Positions 1 to 6,877 of a DNA stretch of 64,000 nt are shown in pieces. The stretch comes from AC-32 sp963704005 (GTDB lineage: Bacteria > Actinomycetota > Thermoleophilia > Gaiellales > Gaiellaceae): contig CAVPGJ010000005.1 in NCBI GenBank assembly GCA_963704005.1, positions 62,001 to 126,000 of the forward strand. Reading direction: 5' to 3'. How positions within the stretch are numbered: position 1 is the stretch's first letter; the number at the start of each line of letters is the position of its first letter. The translations under genes were made by a program, and so were the position numbers. The notes under the pieces were generated by a model. That model made no database searches. It saw only the letters and a program-made list of their open reading frames with translations, and was not told the DNA's origin.

Positions 1-20
1 CGCGGCCTAGTCTCGGCCGT

Positions 21-635
21 GTGCCACGCCGACCGCGTCTTCTCCAACCGGGCATCTACCACCTGACAAGCCACGGCAGCGACGAGCGCCACCTCTTTCT
101 CGACGATCACGACCGCTACGACTTCCTCGGCCTGCTCGCGCGGATCTGCGAGCGCTTCGAGCTCGCTCTGCTCTCCTACGTCCTGATGGGCAACCACTAC
201 CACGGGCTGCTGCGAATCCCCGATGCACGTCTCTCCCTTGCCCTGCAGCGCCTGCACACCGAGTACTCGCGGCGGCACAACCGCCGTCGCGGACGCTCGG
301 CCCACCTGTTCAAAGCGCACGCCTACACCGGCCAGATCGAGAGCGACCGCCAGCTGCTCGCGGCCTGCCGTTACCTGGCACGAAACCCGGTCAGGGCGGG
401 TCTCGTCGCCGATCCGCTCGACTGGCCCTGGGGAAGCGCCCGCGCACACGCCGGCCTCGAGCTGCCGGTGATCCCGCTCGCCGAAGAGGACCTGCGCCCG
501 GCCTTCGGCCATGACTCGAATTGGCGTCGGCGCTACCGTGAACAGGTCCGCGTCGAGGCCGAGCCCGATGACCTTCCGGTCTATCCGCCGCCGAAGAAGA
601 CAAGAGGCGCCGCACTGAGACTCGCCGCCGGCTAG
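21..635 (+). CDS. REP-associated tyrosine transposase (Y1_Tnp/RAYT)
   Basis: This 204-residue protein looks like a RAYT, a single-copy relative of IS200/IS605 transposases that nicks DNA at REP hairpins through a tyrosine. The HUH metal motif is visible as NHYHGLL near residue 58. The family block YLARNPVRAGLV, containing the presumed catalytic tyrosine, lies near residues 117-128, followed by the usual WPWGSARAH. The length fits the family. The start is GTG at the window edge, so an upstream start cannot be ruled out. Its TAG stop shares the palindrome CTAG (632-635) with the convergent ABC gene. No IS ends are visible, as expected for a RAYT. Two REP-like hairpin elements occur later in the window, at 40321 and 51976. 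Confidence 0.85.
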   Translation: MPRRPRLLQPGIYHLTSHGSDERHLFLDDHDRYDFLGLLARICERFELALLSYVLMGNHYHGLLRIPDARLSLALQRLHTEYSRRHNRRRGRSAHLFKAHAYTGQIESDRQLLAACRYLARNPVRAGLVADPLDWPWGSARAHAGLELPVIPLAEEDLRPAFGHDSNWRRRYREQVRVEAEPDDLPVYPPPKKTRGAALRLAAG

Positions 636-2449
636 GAGACCGGAACCGCAGGCTCGAGCTCGGCGTCGCGGGCGACCAGCGCCGTGTAGCGCCCGCCGGC
701 CATGAGCAGCTCGTCGTGCGTGCCCTTCTCCACCACGCGGCCGTGGTCGAGCACGACGATCTGTTCGGCGTCGCGCACGGTCGAGAGCCGGTGCGCGATC
801 GCGATCGTCGTGCGGCCTTCGGAGAGCCGGTCGAGCGCCTCCTGCACGAGCCGCTCCGTCTCGGTGTCGAGCGAGCAGGTCGCCTCGTCGAGGACGAGGA
901 TCGGCGGGTTGCGCAGGATCGTGCGCGCGATCGCGATGCGCTGCTTCTCGCCGCCCGAGAAGCGGTAGCCGCGCTCGCCGACGATCGTGTCGTAGCCGTC
1001 CGGCAGCGCCGCGATCACGTGGTGGATGCGCGCGGCCTCGGCGGCGGCTTCGATCTCCTCGTCGGTCGCGTCCGGCTTGGCGAAGCGCAGGTTCTCGCGG
1101 ATCGACTCGTGGAAGAGGTACGTCTCCTGCGAGACGACGCCGACGAGGTCGGAGAGCGCCTGGAAGCGTCAGGTCGCGGACGTCGACGCCGCCGATCGAG
1201 ACGCTGCCGCGGTTGACGTCGTAGAGGCGCGCGACGAGGTAGCCGAGCGTCGTCTTGCCCGAGCCGGTCTCGCCGACGAGCGCGGTCGTCGTGCCGGCCG
1301 GCACCGTGAACGAGACGTCCTGGAGCGTCCAGTCCGTCGCCGTAGCGGAACCAGACGTGGTCGAAGACGACGTCGCCGGGCCGGCCGACCGCGAGCGCGT
1401 CCGGCTTCTCCTCGATGTCGACCGGCTGGTCGAGGTACTCGAAGATCCGGTCGAAGAGCGCGAGCGACGTCTGCACGTCGAGGCCGACGCCGAGCAGCGA
1501 GCCGACCGGGAAGAACAGCCGCGTCTGCAGGGTCGTGAACGCGACGAGCGTCGCGATCGAGAGCGCGTGCGAGCCGCCGGCCAGCAGCGAGCCCGCCGAA
1601 CCAGTAGACCGCGGCGGGCATGACCGCGAAGCTCGTCTGGATCGACGCCATCACCCAGCGGCCGGCCATCCGCTGCCGCACCTCGAGGTCGGCGAGCCGC
1701 AGCGAGTCGCGACTCGAAGCGGTCGGCGAGCTCGCCCCCGCGCCCCATCGTCTTGCCGAGCAGGATCCCGGAGACCGAGAGCGACTCCTGCACGAGGCTC
1801 GAGATGTCGGCGAGCGTCTCCTGCGTCGTCTTCGCGATCCGGCGGCGCTCGTTGCCCGACGCGCCGCGTCAGGAAGGCGAAGAGCGGGATCAGCGCGAAC
1901 GCGAACAGCGCCAGCTGCCAGCTCAGCAGGAGCATGCCGATCATCGTCGCGGCGACCGTCGTCACGTTCGAGGCGATCGACGTCGCGGTGTTCGTGACGA
2001 CGTTCTGGACGCCGCCGATGTCGTTCGAGATCCGCGACTGCACCTCGCCGGTGCGCGTGCGCGTGAAGAACGCGAGCGACAGGCGCTGCAGGTGGCGGAA
2101 GACGGCGGCGCGCAGGTCGTGCATCACGCGCTGGCCGACCTGGTTCGAGAGCAGCGTCTGGAAGACGCCGAGCACGCCGGTCACGATCGCGATCGCGATC
2201 ATCCCGGCCGGCGTTGAACGACAGCGCGCGTCGTGTCGTTCGCCGGATCGCCTCGAGGACGCGCCTGAGCAGGAAGGCCGGCAGGACGCCGAGCGCCGGC
2301 CGAGACGACGATCAGCAGCGAGGACGCCGCTGAGCCGCAGCTTGTACGGCGCGAAGAGCCGCGCCGATGCGGCGCAGGTTCGCGCGGCGCACGGCCGGGT
2401 CGGCGGCCCGCTCGGGCGACCCGTCGGCCGAGTGGAAGAACATGCCCAT
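632..2449 (-). pseudogene. Multiply frameshifted ABC exporter (fused TMD-NBD, MsbA/LmrA type)
   Basis: Read in one frame after another, this encodes a half-size ABC exporter that would pump lipids or drugs across the inner membrane. The start MGMFFHSADG (ATG at 2449) leads to NLRRIG, then LFAPYKLRLSG. Transmembrane-domain signatures follow (VGQRVMHDLRAAVFRHLQRL, FFTRTRTGEVQSRISND), and the nucleotide-binding domain ends with signature FSGGEKQRIAIA, Walker B ILVLDEAT and the H-loop IAHRLSTV. The first-listed frame holds only the last 128 residues. I infer at least six to eight indels between about 1150 and 2370, most of them single added bases. It sits 4 bp downstream of the 2454-2663 gene and may share its operon. 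It is either a decayed gene or a poorly polished stretch. Confidence 0.75.
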
Positions 2450-2453
2450 CGGC

Positions 2454-2663
2454 TCAGGGTACGCCGCGAGACTTGCGTGGGCGCCAGACCGCACCGGCGA
2501 GCAGGAACGCCACCGCGACGGGCAGCAGCCACCACGCGTTGACGCCCGTGTGGGTCAGCAGCGACGTCAGCCCGATCGCGAGCGCGATCCCCGCCGCGAC
2601 CCGCCAGTCGTCACCGACGATGAAGTCCCACCAGAACAGGCCGAACGCGCGGACGTACCTCAT
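2454..2663 (-). CDS. Small two-helix membrane protein
   Basis: A 69-residue protein starting MRYVRAFGLFWWDFIVGDD. Two hydrophobic stretches, AAGIALAIGLTSLLTHTG and WWLLPVAVAFLLAGAVW, end in a basic tail (RPRKSRG). I do not recognise a named family and the function is unknown. The ATG at 2663 overlaps the stop of the preceding COG4280-type gene as ATGA, which points to translational coupling and perhaps to a joint role in the membrane. A longer frame starting at 2735 exists, but that part reads as low-complexity sequence antisense to the neighbour's end, so the coupled start is preferred. Confidence 0.6.
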   Translation of the reverse strand: MRYVRAFGLFWWDFIVGDDWRVAAGIALAIGLTSLLTHTGVNAWWLLPVAVAFLLAGAVWRPRKSRGVP

Positions 2664-3415
2664 GCCCCGGCTCCGGACGGGACCGGGACGGGCCGGCGGC
2701 GCAGCGCCTGCACGAGCAGGAACGAGACGACCCACATAAAGGCGATCAGCACCGGCAGCGACAGCTCGTCGCCGGGCCAGTCGACCCCTGCGCCCTCGGC
2801 GGCCCAGAAGCAGCCGAAGCTCGTCAGCAACAGGCCGACCGCGTACTTGAGCGTGTTCTCGGGCACCCGCTCGAGCGGGCCGCGGACGAGCACGCCGGCC
2901 AGGACGACGACCACGACCGCGGCGGCCGCTCCGGCGGCGGCGAGGCCGAGCTTCCCCTGCGCGCTCCCGAAGGAGATCACGATGAACACGACCTCGAGGC
3001 CCTCGAGCAGGACGCCCTTAAAGGAGACGGTGAACGCGTACCAGTCGAGGCCGGCCCGCTCCTCCGAGCCGGCGGCGGCGGCCTCCTCTTGCTCGCGGCG
3101 GAAGGCCACGGCCTCGTCGCGCTGGGCCATCGCCCCGCCTGCGCGCAGGACCGCCTTCCGCAGCCACTGCAATCCGAAGGCGAGCAGCAGCGCGCCGACC
3201 ACCAGCCGCAGCACGTGGATGGGCACGACCGTCAGCGCCGGCCCGAGGGCGACGACGAGCGCCGCCAGGACGAGTGTTGCCGCCCCGGCGCCGATCAGCG
3301 GCGAGCGCCAGCCGCGCACCACGCCGACGCCGATCACGATCGTCACCGCCTCGACCATCTCGACGGCGCTGGCGAGAAACGCTCCCGCGACGATGAGGGC
3401 CGTGCTGGTGGTCAT
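2660..3415 (-). CDS. COG4280-type multi-spanning membrane protein (GDT1-like)
   Basis: A 251-residue integral membrane protein, from ATG at 3415. It has about six helices in two halves. The first half carries FLASAVEMVEAVTIVIGVG and the second KGVLLEGLEVVFIVISFGS. These acidic motifs in helix 1 and the mid-protein helix resemble the paired acidic motifs of the UPF0016/GDT1 superfamily, whose characterised members move Mn2+ or Ca2+. Transport of a divalent cation is only an inference. A hydrophilic, charged loop (residues about 90-125, EEEAAAAGSEERAG) separates the halves. It leads a coupled cluster with the small membrane protein downstream and possibly the broken ABC exporter. Confidence 0.7.
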   Translation of the reverse strand: MTTSTALIVAGAFLASAVEMVEAVTIVIGVGVVRGWRSPLIGAGAATLVLAALVVALGPALTVVPIHVLRLVVGALLLAFGLQWLRKAVLRAGGAMAQRDEAVAFRREQEEAAAAGSEERAGLDWYAFTVSFKGVLLEGLEVVFIVISFGSAQGKLGLAAAGAAAAVVVVVLAGVLVRGPLERVPENTLKYAVGLLLTSFGCFWAAEGAGVDWPGDELSLPVLIAFMWVVSFLLVQALRRRPVPVPSGAGA

Positions 3416-3434
3416 AGGGGCATGGTGACGGAGC

Positions 3435-3668
3435 TCAGCGGTTGCGGAAGCGCGAGGCGACGAGCTCGGCGTATTCGGGGTGGCGCCTGATGTAGTGGGC
3501 GATGAACGGACAGAGCGGCGCGACCTCGAGGCCCTCCCGGCGCGCGTCTTCCAGCGCAGTCGCCGCGAGCAGGCTGCCGAAGCCGCGGCCCTCGCACGAC
3601 TCGTCCACCTCGGTGTGCGTGAAGGCGATCCGGCCATGGCCGAGTGCGCCTGGTGGCGACGATGGCAC
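3435..3668 (-). CDS. N-terminally short GNAT acetyltransferase (YjdJ/COG2388 type)
   Basis: This 77-residue frame contains the core of the small COG2388 acetyltransferases: IAFTHTEVDES, the acetyl-CoA loop GRGFGSLLAATALEDARREGL, then PLCPFIAHYIRRHPEYAELV. Family members usually have about 20-30 further N-terminal residues forming the first strands. Here an in-frame stop lies only nine codons above the GTG at 3668, so those strands are missing or lie in another frame after an indel. It ends close to the start of the COG4280 gene and is divergent from 3701. It may be a remnant or a sequencing casualty; activity is uncertain. Confidence 0.6.
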   Translation of the reverse strand: MPSSPPGALGHGRIAFTHTEVDESCEGRGFGSLLAATALEDARREGLEVAPLCPFIAHYIRRHPEYAELVASRFRNR

Positions 3669-3700
3669 TGGCTGGAGGAGCGGAGCTAAGGTTCACCGGC

Positions 3701-4186
3701 ATGGCGTGGGGCGACGGCTTCTATCGCAAGGCCCGGGAGAAGGTCGAGAAGCAGACCGGCGAGCCGGTCGAGGTGATCGGGTGGGCGAGCCGGTCCGGGG
3801 CGATGGGGGCGGTGATCGCGGGAACGGCGCTGCGCGGCGCCGAGGCCGCGGCAGGGAGCGCGGTCCAGGCGGGAGTAGCGGCTCCGCGCGGGAGGATGCA
3901 AGCGGGCGGAGGCGAGCAGGGCGCTCGTCTGCCGATGAACTTCATGGTTGCGCTGACACCGACCGCCCTCCGCGTCTTCAAGATCCGCAAGACCTGGACG
4001 GGTCTCAAGCTCAAGAAGGAGCTCGGGTCGCTGCCGCGTGAGGGCCTTCAGGTCGAGATCGAGGACGGCGGGATCGTCAAGCGCTTTCGCCTCGCCGGCG
4101 CCGACGGCTCGGCGCTCGCCTTCGAGATGACGCGCTCCAAGTTCGCCACGACGTTCGCTGACGATCTCCGCAACGCCCTGCCCTGA
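3701..4186 (+). CDS. Hypothetical protein, possible PH-like fold
   Basis: A 161-residue protein starting MAWGDGFYRKAREKVEKQTG. The first half is Ala/Gly rich (residues about 28-70) and could contain a helix. The second half looks like a compact alpha/beta unit: MVALTPTALRVFKIRKTWTG, then EIEDGGIVKRFRLAGADGS and a closing helix FATTFADDLRNALP. That strand-rich pattern ending in a helix recalls bacterial PH-like domains, but I cannot assign a family. An ATG four codons past the basic segment is the natural start; the upstream in-frame codons overlap the divergent acetyltransferase. Its stop lies 4 bp before a 163-bp palindrome that may act as its terminator. Confidence 0.6.
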   Translation: MAWGDGFYRKAREKVEKQTGEPVEVIGWASRSGAMGAVIAGTALRGAEAAAGSAVQAGVAAPRGRMQAGGGEQGARLPMNFMVALTPTALRVFKIRKTWTGLKLKKELGSLPREGLQVEIEDGGIVKRFRLAGADGSALAFEMTRSKFATTFADDLRNALP

Positions 4187-4190
4187 CAGG

Positions 4191-4353
4191 GGAGGGCTTG
4201 ACGGAGCCCTGCTCGTCGTCGGGGTGCGATGGCCGTTCCGAGGCAAGGACGCAGGGAGTCCCTGTAGTGGACAACTACAGGGGCGACTGAGGACGCAGCC
4301 TCGGGGCGGACAGCGCGGCCCGACGGCATAGACCGGGTTTCGTCAAGCCCTCC
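4191..4353. repeat. 163-bp imperfect inverted repeat (large hairpin)
   Basis: The two halves, 4191-4268 and 4274-4353, are mirror images around a 5-bp loop (GGACA, 4269-4273). The outer 13 bp match perfectly: GGAGGGCTTGACG at 4191 against CGTCAAGCCCTCC at 4341. The inner 9 bp also match perfectly: CCCTGTAGT against ACTACAGGG. Between them CGTCGGG and CCGAGGC blocks pair with small offsets. No ORF lies inside. It ends 1 bp before the IS481 target duplication. It could be a MITE-like or REP-like mobile hairpin, or a strong terminator for the upstream gene. Confidence 0.75.
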
Positions 4354-4360
4354 TACTAGG

Positions 4361-4385
4361 TGTCACGCCCACACACGTTGTGAAC
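4361..4385 (+). repeat. IS481 left terminal inverted repeat
   Basis: This 25-bp end starts TGTCACGCCC and finishes ACGTTGTGAAC. It pairs with 5407-5431 with five mismatches, clustered at positions 5-7 and 13-14. The transposase promoter presumably lies between here and 4459. Confidence 0.85.
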
Positions 4386-4458
4386 GGCTGAGAGGGCATC
4401 CGGGTCTCCTTTGAGGCTGTGGGTCTGCGAGGACTCACGCCCCGAAGGAGGGACCCGG

Positions 4459-5427
4459 ATGACGTTTCACCGTAACGCCAAGCTCGGACTGGCCGGCCGG
4501 CTCGCGCTCGTCCACGCGATCGAGGGAGGAATGAGCCTGAAGGCCGCTGCGGCGGCCTTCAGCGTCTCGCCGGCGACGGCGCACCGCTGGTGGCATCGCT
4601 GGTGCGAGGCGAGCGAGCCGGCGCGTTCGAGCCTCGGCTGTCTGCTCGATCGCTCGAGCCGACCTCGGCACAGCCCGCGCGAGCTCGCCCCAGAGCTGCA
4701 GGAGCGCATCTGCGCCTGCCGCCGGGAGACGGGCTGGGGGCCGCGACTGGTCGCGGCCGTTACCGGCTTTGCCCACTCGACAGTCTGGAAGGTGCTCAGG
4801 CGGGCGGGCATCTCCCGGCCGAAGCGCCCGCCGCGGGAGCCTGCCAACAGCTACGAGTGGCCGTGCCCCGGCGACCTGCTCCACGTCGACGTCAGCCGCT
4901 ACGCGCGCTTCGAGCGCCCCGGCCATGCCGTTACCGGCGACCGCTCCCCGCGCTGGAACCGGTCACTGCACTCGCAGAAGCAGGTCGGCTACGACTTCGC
5001 GCACGCGATCGTCGACGACCACTCGCGTCTCGCCTACGTCGAGCTCCATCGCGACGAGCGGGCGGCGACGGTGACCGGCTTCATCGAGCGGGCGCTCGCC
5101 TTCTACGAGCGGCACGGGATCGAGCCCAAGCGGCTGATGAGCGACAACGCCTTCAGCTACGTCAAGAACGGCTCGCTCCGCGAGCTGCTCGCCCGCCGGG
5201 GCATCCGCCATTTGACGACCAAGCCCTACCGGCCCCGCACGAACGGGAAGGTGGAACGCTTCCATCAGACGATGGCGAGGGAGTGGGCCTACGGCGTCGT
5301 CTACCGCTCACATCGCGAGCGCAGCCAGGCGCTGCCACACTGGCTCGAGCATTACAACCGGCGCAGGCCGCACAGCTCGCTCGGAGACCGGCCTCCGATC
5401 AGCCGCGTTCACAACGTCCGTGGGTAG
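4459..5427 (+). CDS. IS481-family DDE transposase
   Basis: A 322-residue integrase-core transposase. The N-terminal helix-turn-helix region (HRNAKLGLAGRLALVHAIEG to ATAHRWWHRW) is followed by a second HTH (SRPRHSPRELAPE). The DDE catalytic core follows: first Asp in LLHVDVSRYARF, second Asp in RLMSDNAFSY, and the Glu in NGKVERFHQTM, finishing HYNRRRPHSSLG as is typical of IS481/IS3-like enzymes. ATG 4459 lies just behind an AGGAGGGA ribosome site; an upstream in-frame start at 4411 is within the IS but less well placed. The stop lies inside the right inverted repeat. Confidence 0.92.
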   Translation: MTFHRNAKLGLAGRLALVHAIEGGMSLKAAAAAFSVSPATAHRWWHRWCEASEPARSSLGCLLDRSSRPRHSPRELAPELQERICACRRETGWGPRLVAAVTGFAHSTVWKVLRRAGISRPKRPPREPANSYEWPCPGDLLHVDVSRYARFERPGHAVTGDRSPRWNRSLHSQKQVGYDFAHAIVDDHSRLAYVELHRDERAATVTGFIERALAFYERHGIEPKRLMSDNAFSYVKNGSLRELLARRGIRHLTTKPYRPRTNGKVERFHQTMAREWAYGVVYRSHRERSQALPHWLEHYNRRRPHSSLGDRPPISRVHNVRG

Positions 5428-5431
5428 GACA
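5407..5431 (-). repeat. IS481 right terminal inverted repeat
   Basis: The 25-bp right end, read on the minus strand, starts TGTCCTACCC and finishes ACGTTGTGAAC. It overlaps the last codons of the transposase and is followed directly by the second copy of the 6-bp target repeat ACTAGG. Confidence 0.85.
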
Positions 5432-5432
5432 A

Positions 5433-6821
5433 CTAGGCGGCCGTGAGGTCGGCGGCGAGCTCGTCGAAGGCGGCGACGACGGCGTCACAGTCCTCGTCGG
5501 AGTGGGCGACGGTCAGCGTCCACTCCTCCTCGCGGCCCGGCGTCATGTAGACGCGCCGGTTCATGTTGTAGAGCCAGGCGAGATCGGTCAGCTCGCCGTC
5601 CTGGTTCGCCTTGAACGACTCGTAGTCGACGACCGGCTCGGGCGAGAAGGTGATGCAGCCCTTCGCGCCGAGGCCGACCGCGTAGCCTGGCAGGCCGTGC
5701 CGCTCGATCACGTCCTCGCAGCCCTTGAGCAGCCGCGCCTCGAGCCGCTCCAATTGCTCGTAGGCCTCGGGCGTGAGCACCTCGCTCAGGCTCGCGCGCG
5801 AGGCCGCCATCGCCAGCGGGTTCCCGTTGAACGTGCCCACCTGGTAGACCTCGCCCTTCTCGACCGGCTCGAACGCCTCGTCGGTGCCGCCGATCGCGCC
5901 GGAGGGCACCCCGCCGCCCAGCGCCTTGGCGAGCGTGACGATGTCGGGGGTGATGCCGTAGCGCTCGATCGCGCCGCCGGCCGCGACGACGAGGCCGGTC
6001 TTGACCTCGTCGAAGACGAGCAGCACGCCGAGGCGCTCCGTCAGCTCGCGCACCGCCTCGAGGTAGCCCGGCTCGGGGAGGATCACCCCGAGGTTCATCA
6101 TCGCCGGCTCCATGATCACGCAGGCCGGCGGCCGCCCCTCCTCGAACAACCGCTCGATCCGCCGCTCCATCGCGCCCGCGTCGTTGAACGGGACGGCGAC
6201 GGTCAGGTCGGCGACCGACTGCGGGATCCCGGCGCCGTACGGGAGCGACGCGTAGTTCTCGCGGTCGCCGATCTCGTCGTAGGGGACGCCGATCGAGACC
6301 ATCACGTAGTCGTGGTGGCCGTGGTAGGAGCCGAAGATCTTGACGATCGTCTCGCGGCCGGTCTGCGCGCGGGCGATGCGGATCGCGTCCATCGTCGCCT
6401 CCGAGCCCGAGTTGACGAAGCGCCAGCGTGGCAGGCCGAAGCGGCGCTTCAGCTCCTCGGCGACGAAGACCGCGTCCTCGGTCGGGGCGGCGAAGTGGGT
6501 GCCGAGCTCGAGCCGCTGCTCGATCGCGCGCGTGATCGCCGGGTGCGCGTGGCCCTGCGGCATCGAGCCGAAGCCGTTGTGGAAGTCGATCCGCTCGGTG
6601 CCGTCGACGTCCCAGACCTTGGAGCCCTTGCCGCGCTCGAGGTAGATCGGCCATGGCTCGCGCTCCTGGTAGGCCGAGGCGACGCCGCCCGCGAGCGCGT
6701 TGCGCGCGCGCTCGTACATCGCGCGGGAGGCAGGAGTGGACTCGTCCAGCCGGCGCTGCTCGCGCTCGGTCAGCTCCGCGATCCTGGCGCGGTCGAGCTC
6801 GGCGGTCGCGCGGATGCTCAT
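5433..6821 (-). CDS. Class III PLP aminotransferase (glutamate-1-semialdehyde aminomutase-like)
   Basis: A 462-residue PLP enzyme of the fold-type I, class III group. Visible features are the N-terminal LERGKGSKVWDVDG, the cofactor phosphate loop NSGSEATMDAIRIAR (138-152), the pyridine-binding Asp271 in FDEVKTG and Lys299 in TLAKALGGG that would form the Schiff base. It is closest in look to HemL-like proteins but is longer at the N-terminus and keeps KTG rather than the usual RTG/VTG. No other haem gene is nearby, so I would not call it hemL; an amine or amino-acid aminotransferase in catabolism is more likely. It is divergent from the acyl-CoA synthetase and its stop codon lies inside the IS481 target duplication. 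Confidence 0.88.
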   Translation of the reverse strand: MSIRATAELDRARIAELTEREQRRLDESTPASRAMYERARNALAGGVASAYQEREPWPIYLERGKGSKVWDVDGTERIDFHNGFGSMPQGHAHPAITRAIEQRLELGTHFAAPTEDAVFVAEELKRRFGLPRWRFVNSGSEATMDAIRIARAQTGRETIVKIFGSYHGHHDYVMVSIGVPYDEIGDRENYASLPYGAGIPQSVADLTVAVPFNDAGAMERRIERLFEEGRPPACVIMEPAMMNLGVILPEPGYLEAVRELTERLGVLLVFDEVKTGLVVAAGGAIERYGITPDIVTLAKALGGGVPSGAIGGTDEAFEPVEKGEVYQVGTFNGNPLAMAASRASLSEVLTPEAYEQLERLEARLLKGCEDVIERHGLPGYAVGLGAKGCITFSPEPVVDYESFKANQDGELTDLAWLYNMNRRVYMTPGREEEWTLTVAHSDEDCDAVVAAFDELAADLTAA

Positions 6822-6877
6822 ACGTGCATTCTCGCCTGTCGGGCGGGCGTTGCGTGGGCGGTGCGAAGATGGCCGCC

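Larger units (their letters stand above)
4361..5431 (+). mobile_element. IS481-family insertion sequence, complete (1071 bp)
   Basis: Both ends are visible. The left inverted repeat (4361-4385) and the reverse complement of the right one (5407-5431) match at 20 of 25 positions, both beginning TGTC and ending ACGTTGTGAAC. A 6-bp direct repeat, ACTAGG, flanks the element at 4355-4360 and 5432-5437, the expected target duplication. One transposase ORF fills it. The right copy of ACTAGG contains the stop codon (5433-5435) of the aminotransferase on the other strand, so insertion left that gene intact. Intact ends and an intact ORF suggest a fairly recent insertion. Confidence 0.9.

Noticed and set aside
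4191..4353. Integron attC site
   Set aside because: The palindrome lacks the attC end motifs (GTTRRRY and its partner) and no integrase or cassette is nearby.
5433..6821. Calling the aminotransferase hemL
   Set aside because: KTG instead of the usual HemL motif, a longer N-terminus and no haem genes nearby make a general class III aminotransferase safer.
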